Source of the DNA: Chryseosolibacter sp964551035
Lineage (GTDB): Bacteria; Bacteroidota; Bacteroidia; Cytophagales; Cyclobacteriaceae
Direction: 5' to 3'
DNA length: 64,000 bases
Assembly: GCA_964551035.1 (NCBI GenBank)
Contig: CAZKBK010000004.1
Coordinates: 62,001-126,000, forward strand
The notes beneath the pieces are model-generated. The model saw nothing but the letters and a program-made list of their open reading frames with translations, was not told where the DNA came from and made no database searches. Position 1 is the stretch's first letter, and every line of letters starts with the position of its first letter. Made by a program: the position numbers and the translations under genes. Below, one piece after another: positions 44,795 to 53,363 of the stretch.

Positions 44795-45379
44795 ATGAAC
44801 CCCGAGGACTTTGACAAATTGATCCGGTCGAGGAGATCCGTTTTTCCCGCGCAATATTCGGGAGAAAAGGTGAGTGACGACATCGTTGCGAGAATGGTGG
44901 AAAATGCGTGCCATGCGCCGACGCACAAGCTCACACAACCCTGGCGGTTTATCGTTTTCACCGGCGACGGCATTCTCAGGCTGGCAAAGGAACAGGCGGA
45001 AGTCTACCGCCAGGTGACCCAACGCAACGGCTCCTTTCGCGAAGACCGGTATCAGGCCCTGCTCACCAAACCCCTGCTGTCATCGCACATTGTGGCGGTG
45101 GCCATGAAGCGGGACGAGAAGGCGTCGGTGCCGGAAGTGGAGGAGCTCGGCGCCGTATTCTGCGCCATTGAAAACATGTACCTCACCGCGACCGCGTATG
45201 GTGTGGGCTGTTACCTGAGCACGGGTGGAATAACCTATTTTGACGAGGCGCGTGAACTCTTCGGCCTCAGTGCCTCCGACCGGCTGATTGGTTTTGTCCA
45301 CGTCGGCACGCCCGGGGCAAAACTTCCTCCGGTCAAACGCATGCCGCCGGGGGATTTTATTTCCTGGGTTCGCGAATGA
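44795..45379 (+). CDS. Nitroreductase family protein
   Basis: A 194-residue FMN-dependent nitroreductase-fold protein. The FMN phosphate-binding RSRRSVFP is at about 11-18, then HAPTHKLTQPWRFIVF, and the C-terminal IGFVHVGTPGAK. Such enzymes reduce nitro compounds or quinones with NAD(P)H as homodimers. Length and motifs are normal (YdjA-like). It may be co-transcribed with the amidohydrolase. Confidence 0.92.
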   Translation: MNPEDFDKLIRSRRSVFPAQYSGEKVSDDIVARMVENACHAPTHKLTQPWRFIVFTGDGILRLAKEQAEVYRQVTQRNGSFREDRYQALLTKPLLSSHIVAVAMKRDEKASVPEVEELGAVFCAIENMYLTATAYGVGCYLSTGGITYFDEARELFGLSASDRLIGFVHVGTPGAKLPPVKRMPPGDFISWVRE

Positions 45380-45381
45380 TA

Positions 45382-46110
45382 CTAGCCGGGTTTCACGGCG
45401 ATGACGTGAATCATTCGCCGTACCGCTTCCGTACCTGCAATGATGAATCCCCTCAGGCCAAGCGCTTCGGTTACGATTGCTTCACTGAGGCGAAGTTTGG
45501 GATATGCGCTCACCTTTTGAATCCATGTTTCGCCTTCGCGCACGTGGAGGATGTCGTGTACCATGACGTGATCGTCGAAATACTCAAGGAAGCAAGTGAG
45601 TATCTTCGTGTCGTCGGCCCGAACAGGGATGAAGCGGTCGCTGCCTTGCAGGGGCGTGCTGTAATCGCGGAACGATAGCACGAGCTTCCCGCCGGGCAGC
45701 AGGCGGCCGAAGGCGTGGTCGACGAATTCGTTGAAGGTCTTCAGGCTTTCGAAGTGGGCGATCGTGTCGCCCATGCAGGTTATCAGTGCGGCCGTGTCGC
45801 CCGGGCTTTTCAGGAATGCGATGATATCCTGCTCCACGGTTTTTATGTTCCGTGAAGCGTTTTCGCTGGCCAGCGCTGCGAGTAATTTTGCGTTAAAATC
45901 GACGGCGACGACTTCGAATCCCAGGTTTGCCAGGGAGACCGCCTGCAGGCCGTGGCCGGCGCCAAGGTCGAAGGCGAGGGCGCTCTGTGAGGTCTTTATT
46001 CCGCGTGAGCGGAAATATTCCTGCTGTTCACCTCGTTTTACGTTAAATTGGCCGCTCATCCAGGCATAGATGTTGGCAAGATGATGATCGTAGTGTTCTT
46101 TTGCTGTCAT
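45382..46110 (-). CDS. Class I SAM-dependent methyltransferase
   Basis: A 242-residue methyltransferase with motif I FDLGAGHGLQAVSLA (near 40-54) and the acidic end of strand 2 in VVAVDFNAKLL. Motif II/III is ITCMGDTIAHFES and the core ends with LPGGKLVLSFRD. A small-molecule substrate is likely, though unknown. The frame runs open to 46248, but the conserved part begins at the ATG at 46110. It converges on the nitroreductase gene with two bases between. Confidence 0.88.
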   Translation of the reverse strand: MTAKEHYDHHLANIYAWMSGQFNVKRGEQQEYFRSRGIKTSQSALAFDLGAGHGLQAVSLANLGFEVVAVDFNAKLLAALASENASRNIKTVEQDIIAFLKSPGDTAALITCMGDTIAHFESLKTFNEFVDHAFGRLLPGGKLVLSFRDYSTPLQGSDRFIPVRADDTKILTCFLEYFDDHVMVHDILHVREGETWIQKVSAYPKLRLSEAIVTEALGLRGFIIAGTEAVRRMIHVIAVKPG

Positions 46111-46177
46111 CTCAGTACAAGCTCTAACGGAATACGGTGAAATTGTTTTCAGATCCAAAAGAAAAAACACATTGTTT

Positions 46178-46717
46178 ATGAAACTCATCCTCGCTGGTTT
46201 GTTGTTGGTTTGTGTCGTTTTCCTGGCGGAGGCGCAGGTAATAGGCACGGCATTTCCAAAAATGGAAGCCGAAACGGTCGAAGATCAGCAGGTGACCCTG
46301 CCCGACGACGTTTCGGGAAAATATACGTTGATCGGCCTGGCTTACTCGAAACGTTCGGAGGATGAACTCAACACGTGGTTTCAACCCGTTTTTCAGAAGT
46401 TTATTCAAAAAACGACGGGCATCATGGCGGGGTTTGGCTATGACGTGAATGTCTATTTCGTTCCGATGTTCACCGGCATCAACGCCGCCGCGTCCGGCAC
46501 TGCGAAAAGAAAGGCGGCAAAGAAGATCGACCCCCAACTGTTACCCTATATTTTGTTCTACAAGGGGGAACTCAAGACTTACAAGCGCGCGCTTGACTTT
46601 GAAAAAAAGGATATCCCCTATTTCTTCGTCCTTGATCCGGAAGGAAAGATCGTATATGCGACGTCCGGCCGGTACAGCGACGATAAGATGGACGAGGTAG
46701 AGGCGCACATCGAGTGA
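46178..46717 (+). CDS. Exported thioredoxin-fold-like protein without CxxC
   Basis: A 179-residue protein with a signal peptide ending LAEAQ. The mature part has the pattern of a thioredoxin-like fold (TLIGLAYSKRSEDELNTWFQP, then PYFFVLDPEGKIVYATSGRYS), but no CxxC redox motif. The redox function is therefore probably lost or different, as in the ATP10-like group; that likeness is from memory. I start at the ATG at 46178, not the TTG two codons before. Confidence 0.72.
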   Translation: MKLILAGLLLVCVVFLAEAQVIGTAFPKMEAETVEDQQVTLPDDVSGKYTLIGLAYSKRSEDELNTWFQPVFQKFIQKTTGIMAGFGYDVNVYFVPMFTGINAAASGTAKRKAAKKIDPQLLPYILFYKGELKTYKRALDFEKKDIPYFFVLDPEGKIVYATSGRYSDDKMDEVEAHIE

Positions 46718-46782
46718 GCGTGGCCTTTGGCGGGTGGCGCGCAGTTTGGAAACGGGAACCCCGAAACCCGGAACTTTGAAAC

Positions 46783-47496
46783 ATGGAATTCCTCGAACTC
46801 GTCGGCATCGCCCTCGCGCCCGGTCTTGCAATCGGCTTGTACATCTACCTGAAGGACAAACATGAACGCGAACCCCTGCCCTTGTTGCTTATCAGCTTCG
46901 GCTATGGCGTACTCAGTACGCTGGTGACCTTTGCGATAAGCTTGCCCGTGGGTTGGTTTATTGAGTTTCGCGCTGACGACCTCGTACACCAGTTTTATGA
47001 CGCCTTTTTCAAGGTTGCGCTGATCGAGGAATTCAGCAAATTCCTTTTTGTGAGATTCATACTTTTCCCGAACCGGAATTTTAACGAGCCTTTCGACGGA
47101 ATCGTCTACGCGGTCATGGTGAGCATGGGCTTCGCCACCCTGGAGAATATCGTTTATGTGTTTGAATACGGGTTCGGCACGGGCGTGCTGCGCATGTTCA
47201 CCGCCGTTCCCGCGCACGCCACCTTCGGTGTAATGATGGGCTACTTTCTGGGCAAGGCAAAATTCTCTCACCGCCGGACACTGTATTACAGCGTTGTGGC
47301 CTTGTCTACGGCGACGTTGTTTCACGGCGCTTACGACTACTTCTGGTTCATCGCCGACAACACCGGCGTGTGGGCAGGGATCTGGATTTTCGCCGTCGTT
47401 TCGCTCCTCCTGGGATTGGTCCTTTCCAGGAACGCGATACGCCTCCATCAGCAAGCTTCGCCATTCGTTGAAGCGGAACTCGATGATCGCCGGTGA
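46783..47496 (+). CDS. prsW: PrsW family intramembrane protease
   Basis: A 237-residue membrane protein with seven or eight hydrophobic segments and the PrsW/CPBP-type catalytic motifs. These are EEFSKF (about 81-86), HATFGVMMGYFLGKAKF (about 146-162), and HGAYDYFWF. In Bacillus PrsW cleaves an anti-sigma factor; here no such partner is adjacent, though the window does have an ECF sigma/membrane pair at 20.0-20.9 kb. It ends at the very base before the convergent lipoprotein gene ends. Confidence 0.9.
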   Translation: MEFLELVGIALAPGLAIGLYIYLKDKHEREPLPLLLISFGYGVLSTLVTFAISLPVGWFIEFRADDLVHQFYDAFFKVALIEEFSKFLFVRFILFPNRNFNEPFDGIVYAVMVSMGFATLENIVYVFEYGFGTGVLRMFTAVPAHATFGVMMGYFLGKAKFSHRRTLYYSVVALSTATLFHGAYDYFWFIADNTGVWAGIWIFAVVSLLLGLVLSRNAIRLHQQASPFVEAELDDRR

Positions 47497-48030
47497 TCAA
47501 TCTGCCGTTCGTTTCAGCAGCAGCCGCTCCCGGAAAAATCCCTCGCGCAAGAGCGAAATGAGTTCGGATGGCGAGGGATCGATATAGTATCGCATGGTGC
47601 CGTCGACAGGGACGGAGTCAACCGGAATTTCCATGGACAACCGGGTGAGATATTCATCGAAGGTCAGGCCTTCCTGCTCCATCAGCAGGTAGGAAAGGTC
47701 TCCACCCTTCTGTCGTTTCACTACGGCGAGTGTCCACCCGTGGGAATTTCGATGGTTAAAGAAATAGTAGCCTCGGTGGCGCTTGAGAACGAGGCTGTCG
47801 CCAAGATAGCCGGCTTCAATTTCGTCGTCCGGATCGGCGGGAATAATACGGTATCCGCCGGCGTCGATGACTACCGTGTCATCGGGCTCATTCGGCGCCA
47901 CATACTTTCCGTGAAGCTTCGCCGGCACCGCATGCAGGGACCTCTTGCTTGATGGCTGCGGCGTTCTGAATGATATCTCCTTGCACGCGGCGCAGAGTAA
48001 CACAAGCGTGATGAGGATCGCGGGTTTCAT
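47497..48030 (-). CDS. Hypothetical lipoprotein
   Basis: A 177-residue protein with a strong lipobox (LCAAC, Cys16). The mature part is charged and has no motif I recognise. The pattern of short beta strands (KLHGKYVAP, GYRIIPAD, GDSLVLKRHRGYYFFNHR) suggests a small beta-rich domain. Codon use is as in the neighbours. Function unknown. Confidence 0.75.
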   Translation of the reverse strand: MKPAILITLVLLCAACKEISFRTPQPSSKRSLHAVPAKLHGKYVAPNEPDDTVVIDAGGYRIIPADPDDEIEAGYLGDSLVLKRHRGYYFFNHRNSHGWTLAVVKRQKGGDLSYLLMEQEGLTFDEYLTRLSMEIPVDSVPVDGTMRYYIDPSPSELISLLREGFFRERLLLKRTAD

Positions 48031-48135
48031 AGGGGCTGGTTATTACCCTAAATATATGGATATTTATACCAGCGCATCGTCCGGAAGCGCTCCAACCTTC
48101 ATTGGCTCCGGCGTGTCTATCGGATGTTGATTGAT

Positions 48136-48849
48136 ATGAACCCGAGGATACTTCTCTTTTTCTCCGCCCTGACGCTGGTTTCGGGGTGCGCGATGGACGC
48201 GGACCCTAACGCGATTTTTCTTCAGCCATACGATTTCAATTTCAGCGAATCTCCGCATGGGTGGGCATGCGGATTCTCGGACTATCCCGCCACAAGGGAA
48301 GATTCCGTCTTCTACGAATTGCGCTATGCCCACGCCGAAAAGCCCGGAGGCGGCAAGGCTATGATGCTTTCCGGAAACAACCACAGCGACGACCTGTTCA
48401 TGTACATGAAGAAGCAGGTGACGGGGTTGAGTCCCAACACCCTTTACACGATTACGTTCGATGTGGAACTGGCTTCAAATGCGCCAAAGGGCAGCGTAGG
48501 CGTAGGCGGATCACCGGGTGAAAGTGTGTACCTTAAAGTCGGGGCTGTTTCAACCGAGCCGGGCTCTACCATCGAGGACGGGAATTACAGGATGAACATC
48601 GACAAGGGAAACCAGGCCACGGGAGGAATGGACATGATTGTGATTGGTGATATTTCGACCCCCGAGGGCATTACGGACTATACCCTCATTAACCGGAGCA
48701 ATTTGTACACCGCCGCAGACAATCCCTACCAGGCGCGCAGCGATACCAATGGCAATTTATGGCTGGTGGTCGGTACCGACTCGGGGTTTGAAGGCACTAC
48801 AACCCTCTATTATACGCGCATCGTGATCGTGATCAGTTCCCCCGACTAG
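48136..48849 (+). CDS. Hypothetical lipoprotein, beta-rich
   Basis: A 237-residue protein with a lipobox (LVSGC, Cys18 from this start). The mature part resembles a carbohydrate-binding-like beta sandwich (FNFSESPHGWACGFSDYP, LSPNTLYTITFDVELASNAP). From memory, such sequences occur in secreted Bacteroidota proteins of unknown role. The frame is open from 48124; the ATG at 48136 gives a cleaner signal. The end overlaps the TfoX-like gene on the other strand by 17 bases. Confidence 0.75.
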   Translation: MNPRILLFFSALTLVSGCAMDADPNAIFLQPYDFNFSESPHGWACGFSDYPATREDSVFYELRYAHAEKPGGGKAMMLSGNNHSDDLFMYMKKQVTGLSPNTLYTITFDVELASNAPKGSVGVGGSPGESVYLKVGAVSTEPGSTIEDGNYRMNIDKGNQATGGMDMIVIGDISTPEGITDYTLINRSNLYTAADNPYQARSDTNGNLWLVVGTDSGFEGTTTLYYTRIVIVISSPD

Positions 48850-49243
48850 TTCCGGGCTTTTTGCGCTTCTTACGTGCCGGTGGCACTTTTCCAATGCGTT
48901 TGTCGCCGGCCACGATCAGCCGGCAGATCTCAAAGGCCGCCTCTTCAAAATCGACGGCGTCCTCCGGCAGGTTGAGCCATTCCGAGGCGGGGCCGAAAAT
49001 GTGGATGTGGCGGATAGAAGGAAAGGACTTCTTCAGACTTTCATGATGTTCCCGTGTTGTGGCGATGAATATCCCGTTGTCGTCGCGATGCGCATCCTTC
49101 TTGCGCAGGATCAACAGCATGCGTTCGCCGGCATATAGCGCGTGACATCCGAACATCGGCCTGATTTCGGGGTGAAGGCGCTCGAGGGCATCCACCACGA
49201 ATTCAAAGGCAACCGGATTCTTTTTCCTTTTTCGATCCATCAT
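48833..49243 (-). CDS. TfoX N-terminal-like domain protein
   Basis: A 136-residue basic protein resembling the TfoX/Sxy N-terminal domain: FEFVVDALERLHPEIRPMFGCHALYAG, with RPMFGC as the common core (that phrase spans about residues 13-39). TfoX/Sxy is a competence regulator in Proteobacteria; in Bacteroidota the family is of unknown function. The last 20 residues are very basic. A link with comF would be tempting but is not supported by position. Confidence 0.8.
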   Translation of the reverse strand: MMDRKRKKNPVAFEFVVDALERLHPEIRPMFGCHALYAGERMLLILRKKDAHRDDNGIFIATTREHHESLKKSFPSIRHIHIFGPASEWLNLPEDAVDFEEAAFEICRLIVAGDKRIGKVPPARKKRKKPGTSRGN

Positions 49244-49448
49244 TAACGATGAGCAATCCCCATATCGCTACTTCAGCCTTTCTCATTCAAGTCGGGAAAA
49301 CGAGCCCTGCGCGGGAAAGCAAAGACCGGTTATTCTTAGGAAAACGACATTGATGAGCATCCCTTAATTCTTCAACGCAATTTATTCCGGCCCGAACATA
49401 CAGTGATGTTTAAAACGTTAAATTGCAGCTGGGAACAATAAGATTAAT

Positions 49449-50258
49449 ATGAAATTAAGTGTTTTACTGGCAGGTTGCATAATGGCTTTTGCTTTTTCTG
49501 CCGACGCACAGGGACTTGTTGGGAAACTGAAACGGAAGGCTGCGGAAGCCGCGGAAAAAGCCCTCGAAAAAAAGGTGGACGAAAAAACGGGCGGAAACAA
49601 AGACGCCAACGGGGGGTCTGGTGGAAACTCGGGCAACGACGGCGGCTATGATGGTGATTCAGGCTCGGGCCAGCCTACGCATAACAAGGGAGGAGGTCTG
49701 GTGTCAACACCGCCCGACGTCAACAAGAACCTGGCCGACGCGGAGGCCGCTTTTCAGTCGAGAAAGTACGGACAGGCCCGCTATGCCGTACAGCAGGCGA
49801 TGCTCGGTGTGGAGATGCAGATCGGCGAAAAGGTTTTGAAATCCCTTCCGGAATCCGTCGAAGGGATGGCGAAGGTGGAGGAGGAAGACCAGCTTACGGC
49901 CACCGGATATGGCTGGGCCGGGCTTACCATAAAACGCGTTTACCGCGACGGGGACCGGCAGCTCACCGCCAACGTCGCCAACAACTCCGGGCTGATGGCG
50001 GGCGTCAACATGATGATGGCCAATTCAGGCTACGCGCAAAGCACCGGCGGCCAGCAAAACTGGAAGCAGACCTCCGTGAAGGGTCACAAGGCGGTTATTG
50101 AGTATGACGAATACAGTGGTTACAAACTCAGTGTACCGATCGGGCAAACGTCGCTGATCTTCTGGGAAGGCATCAATGTCGCCAGCGAGCAGGAAATGAT
50201 GAAAGCCGCCGAGGCCTTCGACATCGATGGCTTGATGAAACTGTTGGGAGAACAATAA
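49449..50258 (+). CDS. Secreted protein, first of a tandem paralogous pair
   Basis: A 269-residue exported protein. A signal peptide (to about 21) is followed by a Lys/Ala/Glu helix, a Gly/Asn/Asp-rich linker (about 45-85), and a domain (about 95-265) shared with the next gene: YGQARYAVQQAMLGVEMQIG matches LEDARFAMEQMMRDVDHAIG there. The family is not one I recognise. The two genes are 27 bases apart, probably one transcript ended by the hairpin at 50901-50929. Confidence 0.75.
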   Translation: MKLSVLLAGCIMAFAFSADAQGLVGKLKRKAAEAAEKALEKKVDEKTGGNKDANGGSGGNSGNDGGYDGDSGSGQPTHNKGGGLVSTPPDVNKNLADAEAAFQSRKYGQARYAVQQAMLGVEMQIGEKVLKSLPESVEGMAKVEEEDQLTATGYGWAGLTIKRVYRDGDRQLTANVANNSGLMAGVNMMMANSGYAQSTGGQQNWKQTSVKGHKAVIEYDEYSGYKLSVPIGQTSLIFWEGINVASEQEMMKAAEAFDIDGLMKLLGEQ

Positions 50259-50285
50259 TACCGCCGACTTAAACTTGAATATCGA

Positions 50286-50879
50286 ATGAAAACAATATAT
50301 ATAATCGGATTTGCGCTGGCCTGTACCGTTGTACACGCCCAGGATTTTGAAAAGAACCTCGCTTCCGCAAAATCGGCCTATGCCGCCGGCGAGCTGGAAG
50401 ATGCGCGGTTTGCGATGGAGCAAATGATGCGCGATGTCGACCATGCCATCGGCCAGGAGATCATCAAACTTCTCCCCACAGAGTTGGGGCCACACCGCTA
50501 CAACGCCGAGTCTGATAACATTGCGGGCAATACCGGTTTTGCGGGCGTCACTATTCACAGGACGTACGGTGCCGGCGATGACGAGTCCGACATCGATATC
50601 ATCGGAAACTCGCCGCTCATCGGTTCCCTCAACGCCATGCTTGCGCTGCCCTTTATCGCTAATTCCGGAGACGGCAGCCAGAAGGTCGTGAAGATACACG
50701 GCTATAAAGGCATGCTGCAGAAAAATGAAGACCCTGAGCTGAACAAAGTGGATTATACCATTCAGATCCCGCTCAACAACTCGTTGCTTACGCTGAACGC
50801 AAAGACGAGCGATGAAGGAGAGGCGTTAAAATGGGCTGAATCGATCCCGGTCAGGGAAATTGCGGGGCTGATTCAATAA
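50286..50879 (+). CDS. Secreted protein, second of a tandem paralogous pair
   Basis: A 197-residue exported protein (signal peptide to about 18, ending VHAQ). It aligns over its whole mature length with the C-terminal domain of the previous protein: Tyr-Ala-rich first helices, GEKVLKSLPES against GQEIIKLLPTE, then TGFAGVTIHRTYGAGD against YGWAGLTIKRVYRDGD. It lacks the linker of the first protein. Function unknown. A strong terminator begins 21 bases after the stop. Confidence 0.75.
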   Translation: MKTIYIIGFALACTVVHAQDFEKNLASAKSAYAAGELEDARFAMEQMMRDVDHAIGQEIIKLLPTELGPHRYNAESDNIAGNTGFAGVTIHRTYGAGDDESDIDIIGNSPLIGSLNAMLALPFIANSGDGSQKVVKIHGYKGMLQKNEDPELNKVDYTIQIPLNNSLLTLNAKTSDEGEALKWAESIPVREIAGLIQ

Positions 50880-50900
50880 GGAAGGCAATATTGCATTTGC

Positions 50901-50929
50901 AAAAGGAGTCCCGGGTGACTCCTTTTTTT
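50901..50929 (+). terminator. Intrinsic terminator of the paralog pair
   Basis: A ten-base stem (50901-50910 with 50917-50926) closes loop CCGGGT and runs straight into T's. It ends four bases before the first ATG of the next gene. Confidence 0.85.
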
Positions 50930-50933
50930 GTTT

Positions 50934-52001
50934 ATGTTTAGGCTCATGTTGAAAAAAATGCTCTTTGGATTCGTATTTCTGCTTGTTGGCATTGTCGTTT
51001 TGGTGTTTGCCACAGGCGCCTACATCTCCGCGCCAAAATACAGCGGCGAGGTGTCGGACCATTTTGACGGAAAAAAGTTCATCAATCCGAACGGCCCGAC
51101 ACCCGCGGGCACCCGGGCACTCATCAAGTGGATGACGAACCGCGATCGCGGAAAGTGGACCGAGGACACTTCTTCGGGTTATGGACCCCGGCCGCTGAGT
51201 TTTGAAAAGGACGCTATCCGGATCACGTTCATCAACCATTCAACGTTCCTTATTCAGGTCGGCGGGCTGAACATCCTTACCGACCCGGTCTGGAGCCGTC
51301 GGACGAGTCCTTTTTCCTGGCTGGGGCCTGCGCGGATGCGGAAACCGGGTATCCGCTTCGAAGACCTCCCGCGCATTCACGCCGTGGTGATCTCCCACAA
51401 CCACTATGATCACCTCGACATGCCCACCATGCGCACGATCGCGGGGTCCTTTCATCCGCGTATATTCACCCCGTTGGGCGTAACGGAATATCTGGAAAGT
51501 GAATCCATTGCCGGCGGAACGGACATGGACTGGTGGGATGAAGTGGCCCTTTCAGACAGCGTCACGTTGCAGGCCGTACCCGCGCAACATTTTTCGGGGC
51601 GGGGAATGTTCGACCGCGACGCCACCCTTTGGTGTGGATATGTGCTGAAGACCACCCGCGGTAATATTTATTTTGCCGGCGACACCGGCTACAACGACGT
51701 AACCTTCCGCGAAATCGGAGCGCGCACGGGCGGAATGGAGGTTTCGCTGCTTCCCATCGGCGCGTACAAACCGCAGTGGTTCATGGCGCCGGTTCATACC
51801 TCGCCGGAGCAGGCGGTGCAGGTGCACCAGGACGTTCGGTCGAAATTCAGCATCGGCATGCACTTCGGAACGTTTCCCCTTGCGGACGACGGGCAGGAGG
51901 ACCCGGTGAAGGACCTGGAGATCGCAAAGGAAAAGTACGGCGTGAGCAAGAATGAATTTATTACCCTCCGCGAAGGCGAGGTGCGCATCATCGAGCAGTG
52001 A
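50934..52001 (+). CDS. Metallo-beta-lactamase-fold hydrolase (NAPE-PLD-like)
   Basis: A 355-residue protein with an N-terminal membrane anchor or signal (about 10-30) and an MBL-fold domain. The metal motif HxHxDH is ISHNHYDHLD, with later ligands in YFAGDTGYND and GMHFGTFPLADD. The combination resembles the NAPE-PLD/UlaG-like branch that acts on phosphodiesters or lactones. The exact start is uncertain: ATG at 50934 or 50946. No room exists for a promoter after the upstream terminator, so the promoter may overlap the hairpin or the gene may rely on read-through. Confidence 0.88.
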   Translation: MFRLMLKKMLFGFVFLLVGIVVLVFATGAYISAPKYSGEVSDHFDGKKFINPNGPTPAGTRALIKWMTNRDRGKWTEDTSSGYGPRPLSFEKDAIRITFINHSTFLIQVGGLNILTDPVWSRRTSPFSWLGPARMRKPGIRFEDLPRIHAVVISHNHYDHLDMPTMRTIAGSFHPRIFTPLGVTEYLESESIAGGTDMDWWDEVALSDSVTLQAVPAQHFSGRGMFDRDATLWCGYVLKTTRGNIYFAGDTGYNDVTFREIGARTGGMEVSLLPIGAYKPQWFMAPVHTSPEQAVQVHQDVRSKFSIGMHFGTFPLADDGQEDPVKDLEIAKEKYGVSKNEFITLREGEVRIIEQ

Positions 52002-52035
52002 ATGCACAAACCTGGATGCCGCCCTTGAGAATAAC

Positions 52036-52503
52036 TCACGACTCCGCTGAAAGTTGAAACGCTGGTTTGGTGATATTTCGCTGGTTTGACCTGGCGCCGA
52101 AACCACAGCCCAGGCGTGCGCGGACTTCATCGATCGTTCTGATCGCGAGGTCGGGATGACTGGCGCCACGGAGGTGAACATAATCGACGAGAAAAATTGT
52201 GGGAAGACCGGTGACGCCCTCCTGACCCAGGCGTCGGGACAGGGCGACAACGATCGGAGCCGCCTCCGGAAAATTTGATGGCATCTGTCGGTGCAAGGCC
52301 ATGGCGACATGACGGACACGCTGTTCGAACTCCAGGTCGGGCCATTGGTTGTCAAAAACATCATAGATAAAACTCCGGCAGTCAAAGCCGGGGATCGTGG
52401 CTTTCATCAGCGGGCAAAGCGCTTCAAAAAGGGCCGGATCGAACGTGTACTTCATTGCGTGTACCGGTTTGGTCAATGTTCGTCTTTTTTTCGTCGAGGC
52501 CAC
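52036..52503 (-). pseudogene. Truncated DNA alkylation repair (AlkD-like HEAT) protein
   Basis: The 155-residue frame matches the N-terminal part of HEAT-repeat DNA alkylation repair proteins, judged from memory: FDPALFEALCPLMKATIPGFD, FEQRVRHVAMALHRQMPSNFP, and IFLVDYVHLRG. Family members usually run to 230-380 residues. Here the similarity stops after about residue 135 and the gene ends against the metallo-hydrolase gene, so the catalytic C-terminal repeats are missing. Probably a remnant; it may still be expressed. Confidence 0.5.
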
Positions 52504-52681
52504 AGGCGCGCGGCATCAACTAATGGTCTTGGTTTCCTTCCCACTCGCTACGGCCCACTGCTTTTGTCTGCGGTCAATCGAGCGACGCCTGCGGGCCTCT
52601 TTCAGGGGACGTATTAATAGGCAAGGAACACACGCGGGGTGTCAGCGTTATGTCAGCAGCGAATGGCGGGCGTCGGCTTTT

Positions 52682-53284
52682 TTAGAGGGATTTGTGAAAT
52701 TCGAATACGCTGATGTAATCGGAGACGGACTTGAATCGGATGCGTTGGTTGTCAACGTACGCGGAAACCTCGGCCTGGTGATCGTCGAGGAGGCGCAGGG
52801 CGTTTTGCCGCGACATGGGCAGAAGTTCGCCGGTTTCGCGGTCGAAGATGTATCTGCGGTTGAGGCGCGCCGGCTTTGACACGAACCAGGTATAGCTCAT
52901 ATAGTCCCGCGGAAGGCCCACGGTTTTGTGATTTAGAATGGAAACGCGCGCTCCGAAGTAGAGGCATTCCATAAACGCGACCGCCGGCACGTCGTCATGT
53001 CCGTCCACCTTGAGCGCGAGGAACCGCCGGGTGCGGTCGCGATGTGCGTCGTAGAATTGAAATGATTTTACGTCTTCCGGCGCAACGGTGATCGCCAGAT
53101 CGCCTTTCTTAACCTGTAAGATACCAACAGGGATTGTATGGTTGTACCTGAGCTGGCAGGTGACAGTGTCGTTGGTGGTAAATACGACCGCACCATCGTT
53201 CCAGTCGGTGTTGAAGGTCCTCGATTGAGCCTGGCAAAAATGGATAAAAACAACCGCGGCAATGCCCAGTACAAATCGCTTCAT
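52682..53284 (-). CDS. Hypothetical exported protein
   Basis: A 200-residue protein with a signal peptide (cleavage after about HFCQAQ, residue 20). The mature part is mixed alpha/beta with a beta-rich first half (VVFTTNDTVTCQLRYN, GDLAITVAPEDVKSFQFYD). No domain recognised. From memory, similar short secreted proteins with the VxFxxND-T opening occur in Cytophagales. Function unknown. Confidence 0.72.
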   Translation of the reverse strand: MKRFVLGIAAVVFIHFCQAQSRTFNTDWNDGAVVFTTNDTVTCQLRYNHTIPVGILQVKKGDLAITVAPEDVKSFQFYDAHRDRTRRFLALKVDGHDDVPAVAFMECLYFGARVSILNHKTVGLPRDYMSYTWFVSKPARLNRRYIFDRETGELLPMSRQNALRLLDDHQAEVSAYVDNQRIRFKSVSDYISVFEFHKSL

Positions 53285-53363
53285 CGCATAGCATTAGGAG
53301 ACTCAAATAGTAAAAAAAACACGAACGAATTTTCTTAATCTGCCGGGCGTTCTTACATCCCCG

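Noticed and set aside
51552..52385. 277-codon minus-strand frame over the metallo-hydrolase gene
   Set aside because: It covers the HxHxDH gene and the alkylation-repair remnant in another frame; the Arg/Ser-rich product looks random.
52397..52879. 160-codon plus-strand frame between the repair remnant and the next gene
   Set aside because: It overlaps genes on the other strand at both ends and its composition is not coding-like.
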